Origin: Facilibium subflavum
GTDB taxonomy: Bacteria; Pseudomonadota; Gammaproteobacteria; Francisellales; Francisellaceae
Reading direction: 5' to 3'
NCBI RefSeq assembly: GCF_003574485.1
Contig: NZ_QLIT01000147.1
Coordinates: 1-45,796, forward strand
DNA: 45,796 nucleotides
Part shown: positions 26,076 through 36,168 of the stretch, in pieces
How the letters are laid out: each line of letters opens with the position of its first letter
How positions within the stretch are numbered: position 1 is the first letter of the stretch
Translations under genes and position numbers: made by a program
The notes under the pieces: generated by a model
Databases searched by the model: none
Seen by the model: the letters and a program-made list of their open reading frames with translations, nothing else
Told to the model about the DNA's origin: nothing

Positions 26076-26753
26076 CTATGGCTTTTCACTGAATAACTGC
26101 GCTTTTACCTGATCAATCGCCTCTTTATAAAATGATTGGATTTCGTCATTAGATTCCACACCAAAGCCAATCTGTTGTAATAAGCCATTTGATAAACCAT
26201 AGACAACCGCATGAATCATCACATTTTGCCCACGCTTCCAGGCATCCTGGATTACGGTAGTTTTTGCAACATTCACAACCTGCTCGATGGCATTTAGCTC
26301 ACACATTACCGCGTGCTTTTGTTGCATACAATCACTGCCAGATAATGGTGCCAACAATGCTTCATGCTTATCCTTAATATCCTGCACATGGCGAAGCCAG
26401 TTATCAATCAGGCCATGTGATTCATTACAGGTTGCAGCTTTAATACCACCACAACCATAATGACCACAAACCAAAACATGTTTTACCTTTAATACATCAA
26501 CAGCATATTGCAGTACAGATAAAAAGTTCAAATCCGAGTGCACTACAACATTGGCGACATTACGATGAACAAAAATATCTCCAGGCATAAGCCCTAAAAT
26601 CTCATTGGCTGGCACCCTGGAATCAGAACAGCCAATCCATAAATACCCCGGGGTTTGCTGTTTGGCTAATTGTTGAAAAAACTGTGGTTTTTCCTGACAG
26701 ATTCTTTTAACCCAATCTTTATTCTGTTTCAATAATTTTGTTAAATGTTTCAT
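26076..26753 (-). CDS. can: Beta-class carbonic anhydrase
   Basis: 225 residues. Zinc ligands are plain: Cys42 with Asp44 and Arg46 in CSDSR, then His98 and Cys101 in GHYGCGG. It interconverts CO2 and bicarbonate in the cytoplasm, supplying carboxylation reactions. It is the last gene of a five-gene leftward cluster, starting 9 bases after ansA. Length is near E. coli Can (220). Confidence 0.94.
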   Translation of the reverse strand: MKHLTKLLKQNKDWVKRICQEKPQFFQQLAKQQTPGYLWIGCSDSRVPANEILGLMPGDIFVHRNVANVVVHSDLNFLSVLQYAVDVLKVKHVLVCGHYGCGGIKAATCNESHGLIDNWLRHVQDIKDKHEALLAPLSGSDCMQQKHAVMCELNAIEQVVNVAKTTVIQDAWKRGQNVMIHAVVYGLSNGLLQQIGFGVESNDEIQSFYKEAIDQVKAQLFSEKP

Positions 26754-26761
26754 TTGGCCTC

Positions 26762-27793
26762 CTAAATCGTCATCTCGCCACGCAGGTTTTTTTGCAAGGC
26801 TTCTTTAATATCTTCATGCGATAATCCCGGGATACTTAACAAATAAAAAAGCTTTGTTAACGCCGCCTCATCCGTCATATCAAAGCCGGATAAAACCCCT
26901 GCCCTAACAAGACCGATACTGGCTTCATAAGCGCCCATTTTAACGCCACCTTGTAAACATTGTGAGCAGTTAATAATAATCACCCCACTTTGGCTTGCTT
27001 TAGATAAAATACGCAGGATATTTGGGGTATTTGCAATATTTCCTGCACCATAGGTTTTTAGGATCAGCCCTTGAAGTGGGGGCTGTAATACCTTTTCTAA
27101 AATGGATTCATCCATGCCCGGAAAAATCGTTAAAATGGCAATTTTTGGAATACCAAGCGATTTAAACTCAAGTGTTGTTATCGATTGATTTTCTGCTTGT
27201 AATAACTTACTTTCATCCAATACAATATCAATCCCAACTTCACCCAAAAGTGGATAATTTGGCGAGGCAAATGCATTCATTCCGGCTGAGTTAATTTTCA
27301 CCGCGCGATTACCTCGCATTAACTGCTTATTAAAATAAACACAAACTTCTGCAATACGCTTATCAGCTGCTAAAATCAAACTGTGTAAAATATTATCTGT
27401 GGCATCAGATCGAAGCTCTGAAATAGGAATTTGTGATCCTGTACAAATCACAGGCTTTTGCAGATTTTTAAGCATAAAAGATAATGCTGATGCCGTATAT
27501 GCCAATGTATCGGTACCATGTAATATCACAAAGCCATCATACGCTTTATAATGCTTAACAATGTCTAAAGCAATGGTAATCCAGTCTTCAGGTCTGATGT
27601 TAGCTGAGTCGATCAACTGATCATATTCATGAATCACAAATTCAGGTACAGCATCATGGTAAAAATCTTTAATCGTTTTTATTTTATTGAGTAAATAGCC
27701 TTTTTCAGGAGCATAACCATTGGTTGTTTTCACCATGCCAATGGTGCCGCCTGTATAAATGACATAAATCTTTTTTTCTTTATTCGTCCCCAA
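26762..27793 (-). CDS. ansA: Type I (cytoplasmic) L-asparaginase
   Basis: 343 residues. Two catalytic Thr motifs are present: YTGGTIGM near the start and HGTDTLAYTASAL. No signal peptide, so the cytoplasmic type I enzyme hydrolysing asparagine to aspartate and ammonia. Start is a TTG at 27793 with GAGGA 6 bases upstream; the next in-frame Met lies within the catalytic motif, so the TTG is probably real. It lies between rnhA and can with gaps of 9 and 8 bases. Confidence 0.93.
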   Translation of the reverse strand: MGTNKEKKIYVIYTGGTIGMVKTTNGYAPEKGYLLNKIKTIKDFYHDAVPEFVIHEYDQLIDSANIRPEDWITIALDIVKHYKAYDGFVILHGTDTLAYTASALSFMLKNLQKPVICTGSQIPISELRSDATDNILHSLILAADKRIAEVCVYFNKQLMRGNRAVKINSAGMNAFASPNYPLLGEVGIDIVLDESKLLQAENQSITTLEFKSLGIPKIAILTIFPGMDESILEKVLQPPLQGLILKTYGAGNIANTPNILRILSKASQSGVIIINCSQCLQGGVKMGAYEASIGLVRAGVLSGFDMTDEAALTKLFYLLSIPGLSHEDIKEALQKNLRGEMTI

Positions 27794-27802
27794 ATCAAAT
27801 CC

Positions 27803-28249
27803 TCACTTTAACGCCTCAACACCTTTATTTGCTAGTGCATCTGCTTTGTCATTTAATGGATGGTTACTATGGCCTTTCACCCAATGCCAATGAATCGTAT
27901 GCTTTTGACAAAGCGCATCAAGCTTCTGCCATAAATCCTGGTTTTTTACCGCCTTTTTAGCAGCCGTCTGCCAGTTACGCTTTTTCCAATTCTCAAGCCA
28001 ACTGTTAATGCCTTGCTGTACATATTTAGAGTCCGTATAAAGATCCACATCGCAATGCCTTTTCAGACTTGACAGTGCCTTAATGGCAGCCATAAGCTCC
28101 ATGCGATTGTTTGTGGTATCCTCCTCGCCACCATAAATTTCTTTGGTTGTATGTTTGTATTGTAAAACTGCCCCCCAGCCACCTTTTCCAGGGTTCCCTT
28201 TACAAGCACCATCCGTATAAATCGTTACTTTTTTTGTGGTAAATAACAT
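27803..28249 (-). CDS. rnhA: Ribonuclease HI
   Basis: 148 residues. The catalytic acids are Asp13 ([10 protein letters not shown]), Glu51 (NRMELMAA), Asp73 (YTDSKYV) and Asp137 (DKADALAN). It removes RNA from RNA/DNA hybrids during replication. Next to a YafS-like gene as in many gammaproteobacteria. Confidence 0.97.
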   Translation of the reverse strand: MLFTTKKVTIYTDGACKGNPGKGGWGAVLQYKHTTKEIYGGEEDTTNNRMELMAAIKALSSLKRHCDVDLYTDSKYVQQGINSWLENWKKRNWQTAAKKAVKNQDLWQKLDALCQKHTIHWHWVKGHSNHPLNDKADALANKGVEALK

Positions 28250-28259
28250 TCTTTAACCT

Positions 28260-28844
28260 TTAGCTATGTGCTTTGATATCAACTGCATATTTACTACGTG
28301 CAGGTTTTAACTGCCCTGCATTGGCAAACAAAGGTGTCAGCGGCAATACATTTTTAGCAAAACACGCAGTAAAACAACAAGAATAAACCTGAGGGAAAAC
28401 ACAGCTTAACCAGCTGCTTAAGCGATTTACAGCAAAATCATCATAGTAATGGCATTGCGTTTTCTCAAGTTTTTCCTTATACAGCCACTTGCTGATGCTT
28501 CGCAATGGAATATTGGTCTCTTGAACAATCAATAAATAGCCATCATCACTTAACACGCGTGTAACCTCTTTTGCGATCGCATGATTGACGGCTTCATCCT
28601 CAAAGAACACATTGACAAGAATTATTACTTCAAACAATTTGCCTGGGAAAGGCCATTGATCAGCTGAAAATCTTGCACCACGTGCATTGCTTTTTTTTAG
28701 AAAACCACTGCTGTCATAGTGGTGAAGCGCTTTTAGCTGCTCAAAAAATGGCAATTCTTCAAAAGAAATGCATAAACTATGCCTTGCATTAAAACGTGCT
28801 AACAATTGCTGTAAATCTTCTGATTGTCTAGAATGCATGCACAA
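28260..28844 (-). CDS. YafS-like class I methyltransferase homologue, probably degenerate
   Basis: 194 residues next to rnhA, where E. coli-like genomes carry yafS, a class I SAM-dependent methyltransferase. The second half fits the fold: FEVIILVNVFFED (motif after strand 4) and VLSDDGYLLIVQET. But the glycine-rich SAM-binding motif expected near the start is absent; instead there is HSLCISFEELPFF. It may no longer bind SAM in the usual way, or be a divergent relative. Gap to rnhA is 10 bases and to aroA 36 bases. Confidence 0.6.
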   Translation of the reverse strand: MCMHSRQSEDLQQLLARFNARHSLCISFEELPFFEQLKALHHYDSSGFLKKSNARGARFSADQWPFPGKLFEVIILVNVFFEDEAVNHAIAKEVTRVLSDDGYLLIVQETNIPLRSISKWLYKEKLEKTQCHYYDDFAVNRLSSWLSCVFPQVYSCCFTACFAKNVLPLTPLFANAGQLKPARSKYAVDIKAHS

Positions 28845-28880
28845 TTAATTCCATTGCTATTTTAAGCATACAGTGTAACG

Positions 28881-30170
28881 CTAAATCACGGTTTGTTGAA
28901 TCATTTTATTCATCCTTTCAAAGTAATCCGGGCATGTTTTACTCACACTTTGCGCACCATCGATGACAACGCCATCTTGTTTTAATCCAATAAGCGCTAA
29001 AGACATGGCAATACGATGATCGTTATAACTTTGTACTGTTGCCGAACGAAGCTTTGATTTTTTTGGATCAATATAGATACTGTCTTCATCTATTTTGGCA
29101 TACACACCAAGCTTTGATAAGCCTTCATACATTGCAAGAATCCGATCAGATTCCTGCCCCTTCGTGTGGGCAAGCCCTGTAAGATGTGTAGGTGTTTGCG
29201 CAAAACAGGCAATCGCAGCAACCGTCATAAATGTATCAGAGAAATTACGCATATTGATATTAACGCCCTGAAGACTAGAGTGCCCAATTACCGTGATACC
29301 ACCGCTTTCTTCTATCACATCACACCCCATCTGTGCTAAAACATCCAAAAAACGAATATCGCCCTGTATGGCTTTTTTGCTTACATTTTTCACTTTAACC
29401 TGGCCTTGCGTGATCGCCGCAGCCGCCCAAAAATAAGAAGCCGTTGAAATATCTGGCTCAATCACATAATCTCTTGATTGATAACATTGATCTTTTTCAA
29501 TCGTATAGCCGGCTTGTTTAATCGTCACATCCACACCAAAATCCCGCATTAACTGCAATGTCATCTTGACATAGGGCTGAGGATGATCTGTTTTTGATTG
29601 AATCAATAATGGCTTCTTTATTAAAGGGCTTGCAAGAAGAAGCCCTGATAGAAACTGACTGCTTTTATCTCCTGAAATCGTTACACTTTCCCCTGCTAAA
29701 CCACAAGACTTAATCGTCATTGGTAGCTGATCTGTTCTCTCATGATACATTGCCTTCATTCCAAGATCAGTAAGCACATCAAGCAGTTCTTTAATAGGTC
29801 TTTGGCGCATTCTTTTGGCCGCATCAATAAAATATTCACCTGTCATTTGTACTGCACATAATGGAAGAATAAAGCGTGTTAAGGTGCCTGCTTCATCACA
29901 AAAAATACTTGCTTTTTTATTGGGGAAGACGCCTCCACAACCTTCTATTTTAATACGCCTTACCTGTGGGTCGTATGCAAATGCCACACCTAATGATTCA
30001 AGTGCATTAATGCCAGCTAAGACATCTTTATTCGCTGGTACATTATCAATAACTGAGACACCTTTGGCACATGCGGCAATTAACAATACTCGATTCGCAA
30101 GGCTTTTAGAACCAGATAAATTAATCTCACCAATAATTGGCTGATCTACAACGGGTAAACTTTTTTGCAT
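28881..30170 (-). CDS. aroA: 3-phosphoshikimate 1-carboxyvinyltransferase AroA
   Basis: 429 residues. Matches EPSP synthase: GSKSLANRVLLIAA (Lys and Ser for shikimate phosphate), GDKSSQFLSGLLLA, EPDISTASYFWAAAA, QESDRI and YNDHRIAMSLAL. It makes EPSP for aromatic amino acids and folate. The AGT-motif reads DEAGTLTRF where E. coli has NAGTAMRP. First gene of the cluster aroA-yafS-like-rnhA-ansA-can; a promoter should lie before 30170. Confidence 0.95.
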   Translation of the reverse strand: MQKSLPVVDQPIIGEINLSGSKSLANRVLLIAACAKGVSVIDNVPANKDVLAGINALESLGVAFAYDPQVRRIKIEGCGGVFPNKKASIFCDEAGTLTRFILPLCAVQMTGEYFIDAAKRMRQRPIKELLDVLTDLGMKAMYHERTDQLPMTIKSCGLAGESVTISGDKSSQFLSGLLLASPLIKKPLLIQSKTDHPQPYVKMTLQLMRDFGVDVTIKQAGYTIEKDQCYQSRDYVIEPDISTASYFWAAAAITQGQVKVKNVSKKAIQGDIRFLDVLAQMGCDVIEESGGITVIGHSSLQGVNINMRNFSDTFMTVAAIACFAQTPTHLTGLAHTKGQESDRILAMYEGLSKLGVYAKIDEDSIYIDPKKSKLRSATVQSYNDHRIAMSLALIGLKQDGVVIDGAQSVSKTCPDYFERMNKMIQQTVI

Positions 30171-30242
30171 ATATTTTTATAACTCAACAAAACATTACGT
30201 TTTAGTTTATAAGCCTAAGATAAATTGTCACCTTTTTTTTGC

Positions 30243-30260
30243 TATTGATTGTAATCAATA
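30243..30260. promoter_or_regulatory. 18-base perfect palindrome between aroA and sthA
   Basis: TATTGATT, GT, AATCAATA is a perfect dyad with an 8-base arm. It lies 14 bases upstream of the putative sthA -35 element and about 73 bases before the aroA start, a common position for a regulator site. The regulator is not identified. Confidence 0.45.
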
Positions 30261-30274
30261 AGTGCCTGTTTATT

Positions 30275-30303
30275 TTCACAAAACGTGCCTGCTGTGCTAC
30301 AAT
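30275..30303 (+). promoter_or_regulatory. Putative sigma-70 promoter of sthA
   Basis: TTCACA at 30275-30280 and TACAAT at 30298-30303 are 17 bases apart, about 38 bases before the sthA ATG. Good spacing and near-consensus boxes. Confidence 0.55.
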
Positions 30304-30341
30304 CAGCGCCAACTATTCCATGCTAATTAAAGGCAAGCTCT

Positions 30342-31715
30342 ATGCAGTTTGATTATGATGTTATTGTAATTGGCTCAGGTCCAGGCGGTGAGGGTGCAGC
30401 AATTAAAGCTGCCAAAGCCGGATTATCTGTTGCTATCGTTGAAGCCAAAGAGATTGGTGGCAACTGCACACATCGTGGTACTATCCCATCAAAAGCCCTT
30501 CGGCACACTGTTGCGCATTTTGCTTTTCATAAGAAATACCATGATTATAGCTATCCACAAATGTTACAAAATGCCAATCACGTAATTCAACAGCAAACTG
30601 AGCTGAAAACAGGGTTTTATAAACGCAATGATGTGGCAATGCTACATGGCTTTGCAAAATTTACAGACCCACACACCATCTGTATTCACCGGCAAAATGA
30701 ACATGAAACCTTAAACGAAACTTACACGGCTAAATACTTTGTAATCGCGACAGGTTCAAGACCTTATCACCCAAGTGATATTGATTTTAACCACCCAAGG
30801 ATTCTAGATGCAGATAGTGTTTTACACCTTAAAGAAAGCCCTAAATCAATTACGATTTATGGCGCAGGTGTTATTGGTTGTGAATATGCTTCTATTTTTC
30901 GCACACTTAAAATTCGTGTAAATTTAATTAATAATCGTCAACGGTTGTTATCATTCCTGGACCATGAGATTATTGATGGGCTCAGTTACCATTTTCGTGA
31001 ACAAGGTATTCGTACAAGACATAATGAGCATTATGATACGGTTGTCGCCAATGACCATGAAGTTATCATGAGTTTAAAATCAAATAAAGTCATCAAATCT
31101 GATTATCTGCTATTTGCGCAAGGGCGAACCGGTAACACTGATCAACTTGGGCTTGATAGCCTCGGCATTGAAGCAAATATCCGTGGCTCCATTGAAGTTA
31201 ATGAAAATTACCAAACGCTAAAACACCCACATATTTATGCTGTTGGTGATGTTGTGGGTTATCCTTCTTTAGCTTCTGCTGCCTTTGACCAGGGCCGATT
31301 TGCCGCCTCACATATCATCTTTGGTAAATGTGATGCACACTTAATCAAAGATATTCCAACTGGCATTTACACCCTGCCTGAGATAAGCTCTGTTGGAAAA
31401 ACAGAACAAGAGCTTACTGAGGAGAAAATCCCTTATGAAATTGGCCATGCTTTTTTCAAAGATCTTGCACGCGCGCAAATTTCAGGTAAAACAACGGGCA
31501 TGTTAAAGATAATTTTCCACCGAGACAGCTTGAAAATATTAGGGATTCATTGCTTTGGCAATCAGGCATCTGAAATCATTCATATCGGCCAGGCGATTAT
31601 GTCGCAAAAAGGTAAAGCCAATACGTTGATGTACTTTATCAACACAACCTTTAACTACCCAACAATGGCAGAAGCTTATCGTGTTGCCGCACTAAATGGC
31701 ATCAATCGTTTATAA
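30342..31715 (+). CDS. sthA: Soluble pyridine nucleotide transhydrogenase
   Basis: 457 residues. FAD-binding [10 protein letters not shown] at the start, [17 protein letters not shown] (only one Cys, as in SthA, unlike disulfide reductases), NAD-binding [13 protein letters not shown] and the C-terminal dimer region with HIGQAIM. It transfers hydride between NADPH and NAD. Divergent from aroA. Confidence 0.95.
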   Translation: MQFDYDVIVIGSGPGGEGAAIKAAKAGLSVAIVEAKEIGGNCTHRGTIPSKALRHTVAHFAFHKKYHDYSYPQMLQNANHVIQQQTELKTGFYKRNDVAMLHGFAKFTDPHTICIHRQNEHETLNETYTAKYFVIATGSRPYHPSDIDFNHPRILDADSVLHLKESPKSITIYGAGVIGCEYASIFRTLKIRVNLINNRQRLLSFLDHEIIDGLSYHFREQGIRTRHNEHYDTVVANDHEVIMSLKSNKVIKSDYLLFAQGRTGNTDQLGLDSLGIEANIRGSIEVNENYQTLKHPHIYAVGDVVGYPSLASAAFDQGRFAASHIIFGKCDAHLIKDIPTGIYTLPEISSVGKTEQELTEEKIPYEIGHAFFKDLARAQISGKTTGMLKIIFHRDSLKILGIHCFGNQASEIIHIGQAIMSQKGKANTLMYFINTTFNYPTMAEAYRVAALNGINRL

Positions 31716-31742
31716 TTTATTTCGAACTTGTGCTATTTATTT

Positions 31743-32474
31743 TTATTTATCTGTTATCATAATGGCACTGATCTGGCGACCCGTTTTGCCATCCCTTCGA
31801 TAGGAGAAAAACTGATCCGGGTTTTCATAAGTGCATAACTTCGCATCTATGATATTGATACAATCACACTGTTGTATAATCGATTTGGCAATTGCCTTTA
31901 AATCCATTAAATATCTAGTATCAGATTTTGCCTTAAAAGCCTTTGCCCATTGTATATTTTTTTGTGTAAACATACGCATAACTTCTTCACCAACTTCAAA
32001 ACACTGCTGACAGATAACAGGCCCAAGCCACGCAATAAAAGGCCTGTCAAATTGTGTTAATGTATTTTCAATCACACCATTTAGCAAGCCTCGCCATCCA
32101 GCATGAATTGCAGCAACCTTGGTTTGATCGCAACTTGCGATAAGTATGGGTAAACAATCAGCGGTTTGCACTAAACATAGCTGATTTTTTTGTGTTGCAA
32201 TAATGGCATCTGCTTTTGTGTCTTTATTCAAAACGCTATCAAACAATACCGCTTGATTCCCATGGACTTGATGCAACCAGCGTATAGAAGCCTCTTGATT
32301 AAGATAATTAAATAGGCGCCGACGATTTTCTTCTATATGCACGAAAGCATCACCGACATTGTCACTGAAATTCAATGAAGCAAAAGGCGAAGCGCTCGCC
32401 CCACCCTGGCAATTGCTATAAAAAGCCTGGATATGCGCAAGGCCAAGCGCAATCTCAACAAATCCCTCAGGCAT
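31743..32474 (-). CDS. pgeF: PgeF/YfiH multicopper oxidase-like peptidoglycan editing factor
   Basis: 243 residues from ATG 32474, which overlaps the ispG stop by 8 bases (ATGCCTGA); a TTG at 32510 would overlap further. The motif [12 protein letters not shown], then QTADCLPIL and [14 protein letters not shown], are the His/Cys residues of the YfiH/PgeF (polyphenol oxidase) family, which edits UDP-MurNAc-tripeptide precursors. Third gene of tal-ispG-pgeF. Confidence 0.92.
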   Translation of the reverse strand: MPEGFVEIALGLAHIQAFYSNCQGGASASPFASLNFSDNVGDAFVHIEENRRRLFNYLNQEASIRWLHQVHGNQAVLFDSVLNKDTKADAIIATQKNQLCLVQTADCLPILIASCDQTKVAAIHAGWRGLLNGVIENTLTQFDRPFIAWLGPVICQQCFEVGEEVMRMFTQKNIQWAKAFKAKSDTRYLMDLKAIAKSIIQQCDCINIIDAKLCTYENPDQFFSYRRDGKTGRQISAIMITDK

Positions 32475-33705
32475 TGATTGTTTTATAATTATCTTTAACG
32501 TACTGCGCAACGATTAGCATAAACTCATCTGCAATATTATCACCACGCAAGGTAAACGCCTTTTTACCATCGATAAATACAGGGGCTATCGGCGCCTCCC
32601 CCGTGCCTGGCAATGAAATACCGATATTGGCATGTTTGCTTTCACCTGGACCATTTACCACACATCCCATCACGGCCACCTTCATGTTCTCAACACCAGG
32701 GTAATCTGCTTTCCAATACGGCATCTGTGTATATAGATAATTTTGAATCTTATCCGCTAATTCACGAAAGAACGTGCTTGTTGTACGCCCGCAACCAGGG
32801 CAAGACGAAACCGTTGGGTTGAATGCTCTTAACCCCATGGTCTGCAAAATTTCCAAACAGGTTTTTACTTCATTTGTTCTAGGCGCCCCAGGCTCTGGCG
32901 TTAATGATACACGAATGGTGTCGCCAATGCCTTGTTGTAATAAAATACCCAAGCTTATACTGCTGGCAACAATACCTTTAATCCCCATTCCAGCTTCGGT
33001 TAACCCCAAATGCAGTGGATATTTACATTCTTTGGCAAGCTTCTGGTAGACTAAGATAAGATCTTGCACATCGCTGACTTTGCAAGAGATAATAATCTTG
33101 TTTTCCGCCAAACCCAAAGACTCTGCATATTTCGCACTTTCTAATGCTGAGCTAATCAATGCCTTATGCATAATTTCACGGGCAGATAAAGGGGTGGGCA
33201 AACGACCATTATTGTCCATTAATTTTGCTAAAAGCGCTTGATCTAAACTACCCCAGTTCACACCAATTCGTACGGGCTTGTTATATTCAATCGCCTTTTC
33301 AATAATCTGCGCAAACTGTGTGTCTTTTTTCTTCCCAAAACCAACATTGCCTGGATTTATTCGATATTTATCCAATGCCCGCGCACAATCAGGAAACTCA
33401 TGCAAAAGTCTATGGCCATTATAATGAAAATCCCCAACCAAAGGCACATCACATCCCTTTTGCAAAAGCTTTTCTTTTATCTGGCTTACCGCCCTGGCAG
33501 CTGCTTCATCATTCACCGTAATCCGGACAATTTCACTACCGGCACGATAAAGTGCCAAAATCTGATTGACGGTTTTCTCAATGTCAGCTGTTGCTGTATC
33601 TGTCATTGATTGTACAACCACAGGCGCTCCGCCACCGATTGTTACATTGCCCACTTGAACTGGGATGGATTTATGTATATTTGGATACGCCTTGGACATC
33701 ATCAT
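32467..33705 (-). CDS. ispG: 4-hydroxy-3-methylbut-2-en-1-yl diphosphate synthase IspG
   Basis: 412 residues. [16 protein letters not shown] at the start and the iron-sulfur ligand region SSCPGCGRT plus GCVVNGPGE near the end are diagnostic. It converts MEcPP to HMBPP, the penultimate step of the MEP pathway; IspH, its partner, is at 16 kb. Three ATGs in tandem at 33697-33705 leave the start slightly open. Gap to tal is 5 bases. Confidence 0.97.
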   Translation of the reverse strand: MMMSKAYPNIHKSIPVQVGNVTIGGGAPVVVQSMTDTATADIEKTVNQILALYRAGSEIVRITVNDEAAARAVSQIKEKLLQKGCDVPLVGDFHYNGHRLLHEFPDCARALDKYRINPGNVGFGKKKDTQFAQIIEKAIEYNKPVRIGVNWGSLDQALLAKLMDNNGRLPTPLSAREIMHKALISSALESAKYAESLGLAENKIIISCKVSDVQDLILVYQKLAKECKYPLHLGLTEAGMGIKGIVASSISLGILLQQGIGDTIRVSLTPEPGAPRTNEVKTCLEILQTMGLRAFNPTVSSCPGCGRTTSTFFRELADKIQNYLYTQMPYWKADYPGVENMKVAVMGCVVNGPGESKHANIGISLPGTGEAPIAPVFIDGKKAFTLRGDNIADEFMLIVAQYVKDNYKTINA

Positions 33706-33710
33706 CTTTT

Positions 33711-34649
33711 TTACTTAATTTTTTGGCTAATAATACTTTCAAGCTTTACTGTATCTTCAGCAAACTTTCTTATTCCTTCGGCTAATTTTTCTGTTGCCAT
33801 TGGATTTTGGTTCATCGCCCATCTAAACATTTTCTCATCAATTATTGTATCTGTATGATCTGCTAATGGGACTGCATCTTTAGATAATTGCTGTACAAGT
33901 GAAGCTTGATCTGACTCAAGTTGCGCCAATAATTCAGGCGAAATCGTTAATGCATCGCAACCTGCTAACGCTTCAATCTGGCCAACATGGCGAAAACTTG
34001 CCCCCATCACCACAGTTTGGTAGCCAAATTTCTTATAATGCTGATAAATCTCTTTCACAGATTGCACACCCTTATCTTCTGCGACATCTGGGAAATCTTT
34101 TTGCCCTTGTTGTTTCATATACCAATCGGTAATTCGTCCAACAAAAGGTGAAATAAGATACACATTACTTTGCGCACAAGCAATCGCCTGAACCAAATCA
34201 AACATTAGCGTTAAATTACAGCAAACACCTTCTTTTTCTAAAATTTCAGCTGCTTTAATGCCCTCCCAAGTTGATGCAATTTTAATCAAAACACGATCTT
34301 TGTCAACCCCATGCGCCTGATAACTGGCAATTAACTCTCGCGCATATTCAATTGTTTTTTCACAATCAAATGAAAGCCTTGCATCAACCTCAGTAGAGAC
34401 GCGCCCAGGAACGACTTTTAATATCTCCACGCCAAAGGCTGTAGAAATATTAAGCATCGCCTTATTGATGTCTTTGGTATTTGATAAAGCACTTTTCACC
34501 ACTTCATCATATTCTGGCATCAAAACCGCCTTTAGCAACAAGCTTGGGTTTGTTGTTGCATCTTGCGGCTGGTATTTTTTTATCTGTGTAAAATCACCTG
34601 TATCTGCCACGACCTTAGTCATTGACTTTAACTGCGTTAATTTATTCAA
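33711..34649 (-). CDS. tal: Transaldolase (TalB-type)
   Basis: 312 residues. [32 protein letters not shown] and the Schiff-base Lys123 in [12 protein letters not shown] are those of class I transaldolase. It links the pentose phosphate pathway to glycolysis. The start is a TTG at 34649, supported by alignment with TalB; the first ATG is 9 codons later and would trim the conserved start. First gene of tal-ispG-pgeF. Confidence 0.95.
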   Translation of the reverse strand: MNKLTQLKSMTKVVADTGDFTQIKKYQPQDATTNPSLLLKAVLMPEYDEVVKSALSNTKDINKAMLNISTAFGVEILKVVPGRVSTEVDARLSFDCEKTIEYARELIASYQAHGVDKDRVLIKIASTWEGIKAAEILEKEGVCCNLTLMFDLVQAIACAQSNVYLISPFVGRITDWYMKQQGQKDFPDVAEDKGVQSVKEIYQHYKKFGYQTVVMGASFRHVGQIEALAGCDALTISPELLAQLESDQASLVQQLSKDAVPLADHTDTIIDEKMFRWAMNQNPMATEKLAEGIRKFAEDTVKLESIISQKIK

Positions 34650-34683
34650 CGGGGTTACCTATCGTCTATTTTCTTTTTTCCCC

Positions 34684-34689
34684 ATTATA
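34684..34689 (-). promoter_or_regulatory. Putative -10 element of the tal operon
   Basis: On the minus strand the sequence reads TGGTATAAT, an extended -10 box, about 35 bases before the TTG start of tal. No good -35 is visible at 17 bases, as usual for extended -10 promoters. Confidence 0.5.
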
Positions 34690-34808
34690 CCACCGGTAAA
34701 CCATTTTGCAGCAATTCTGGCAATAACAGGGTAAAAACTATGACATTTCAATACGAAATTGGCTAGAATACCAGGAACCATGCTGTAAAAATAATATAAA
34801 GGACTATC

Positions 34809-35564
34809 ATGATTGATCGCAACGAGTTAAAAAGACACCTGGATGAAATCCTTGCTGTGAACGAAATCCAAGATTACTGCCCCAATGGATTGCAGGTACA
34901 AGGGAAAAAAGAAATCCAAACAATAATCACAGGTGTTACGGCAAGCCTTGCGTTAATTGAGAAAGCCATTGAAATGAAGGCAGATGCAATCATCGTCCAC
35001 CATGGCTATTTCTGGAAGAATGAATCTTATCCAATTACTGGTATGAAATATCAACGCATTTCACAATTAATCAAGCATGACATTAATCTTTTTGCCTATC
35101 ATTTACCATTAGATATTCATCCAAGTTGTGGCAATAATGCCCAGCTTGCAAAACGACTTGACTTGAAAGTCTTAGGCCCTTTTGATACCAATACACATCC
35201 AAGCTATGGCATTATATGTCAAAGTACCGCTATCTCAACTGATCAACTGGCAAGCAACATTGAAAAGGTGCTTGATAGAGCACCACTTGTTGTTGGACCT
35301 GATAAAGAACAAATCAGTAAGATCGCGCTTTGCACAGGCGGTGCGCAAGATTTTATTGAGCAGGCTTTTCATGCCGGTGCTGAAGTGTATATCTCAGGGG
35401 AAATTTCAGAAAGAACCACACATATTGCCAATGAATTAGGCATTACCTATATTGCCGCAGGACACCATGCTACTGAGCGCTATGGTATCAACGCACTTGG
35501 AGAGCATTTAGCAAAACAATTTAAAATTGACCATCATTTTATTGATATTAATAACCCTGTGTAA
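34809..35564 (+). CDS. Nif3-like dinuclear metal centre protein
   Basis: 251 residues. DYCPNGLQVQG near the start, IVHHGYFWK, AYHLPLDIHPSCGNNAQLA and GHHATERYG supply the His, Asp and Glu ligands of the two-metal site of the Nif3/YbgI family. The family is often annotated as GTP cyclohydrolase I type 2-like; function remains unclear. AAAGGA at 34798-34803 is a good ribosome-binding site; ATGACA and TAGAAT at 34740-34745 and 34764-34769 may be its promoter. Confidence 0.92.
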   Translation: MIDRNELKRHLDEILAVNEIQDYCPNGLQVQGKKEIQTIITGVTASLALIEKAIEMKADAIIVHHGYFWKNESYPITGMKYQRISQLIKHDINLFAYHLPLDIHPSCGNNAQLAKRLDLKVLGPFDTNTHPSYGIICQSTAISTDQLASNIEKVLDRAPLVVGPDKEQISKIALCTGGAQDFIEQAFHAGAEVYISGEISERTTHIANELGITYIAAGHHATERYGINALGEHLAKQFKIDHHFIDINNPV

Positions 35565-35613
35565 GATTTTTATGATATAGTTCTTAATAGATCAGTTTTA
35601 TGAGATATATGAT

Positions 35614-36078
35614 ATGCCTACAAGTGATGCTGCAAAAACTCGGCTGATAAAAAAATATCCCAACAGGCGCCTTTATGACACTAATACAAGTAGTTATATC
35701 ACGATGGAAGACATTGAGTCACTGGTGCATAGTGGAGAAGATATTCAAATCATTGATAATAAAACCGGAAAAGACATTACACGAGGCATTTTAATGCAGA
35801 TTATTAATGATCTGGAAGAAAAAAGCCCACAACAAATGTTCAGTAATGCTTTTTTATCACAAGTTATTAAATCCTATGGCACAGATATGCAAAACACACT
35901 GGTATTGTGTTTTAATAAAACACTGGATTTATATCTTGGTCAGGAAAAACACATGCGAAACCCAGATAAAAGCCCGCACCAGCTATCTCCTGATACCTAC
36001 TTTAACAGCATTGCCAGGGAGAATATCAGTCGTTGGCAGAAGTCATGGGAAAATCTTAAAACAAAGCCTAAAAAATAA
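35614..36078 (+). CDS. phaR: PhaR-type polyhydroxyalkanoate synthesis repressor
   Basis: 154 residues. IKKYPNRRLYDTNTSSYITM and DIQIIDNKTGKDITR are the conserved N-terminal DNA-binding domain of PhaR; the C-terminal half is less conserved and helical. PhaR binds PHA granules and DNA and regulates phasin expression. No phaC, phaB or phasin gene is in the window, so its local target is unknown; it follows the Nif3-like gene by 49 bases. Confidence 0.9.
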   Translation: MPTSDAAKTRLIKKYPNRRLYDTNTSSYITMEDIESLVHSGEDIQIIDNKTGKDITRGILMQIINDLEEKSPQQMFSNAFLSQVIKSYGTDMQNTLVLCFNKTLDLYLGQEKHMRNPDKSPHQLSPDTYFNSIARENISRWQKSWENLKTKPKK

Positions 36079-36168
36079 ATGACAGAATCTTTATATCCTT
36101 TTATGTCAAAGTATATTCATCTTATTTTCCACTATTTCTATTAAAAGCATCAACTTCAAGGAGGCAAA

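Noticed and set aside
30230-30240. T-run between aroA and sthA as a terminator
   Set aside because: Both flanking genes run away from it and no stem precedes the run.
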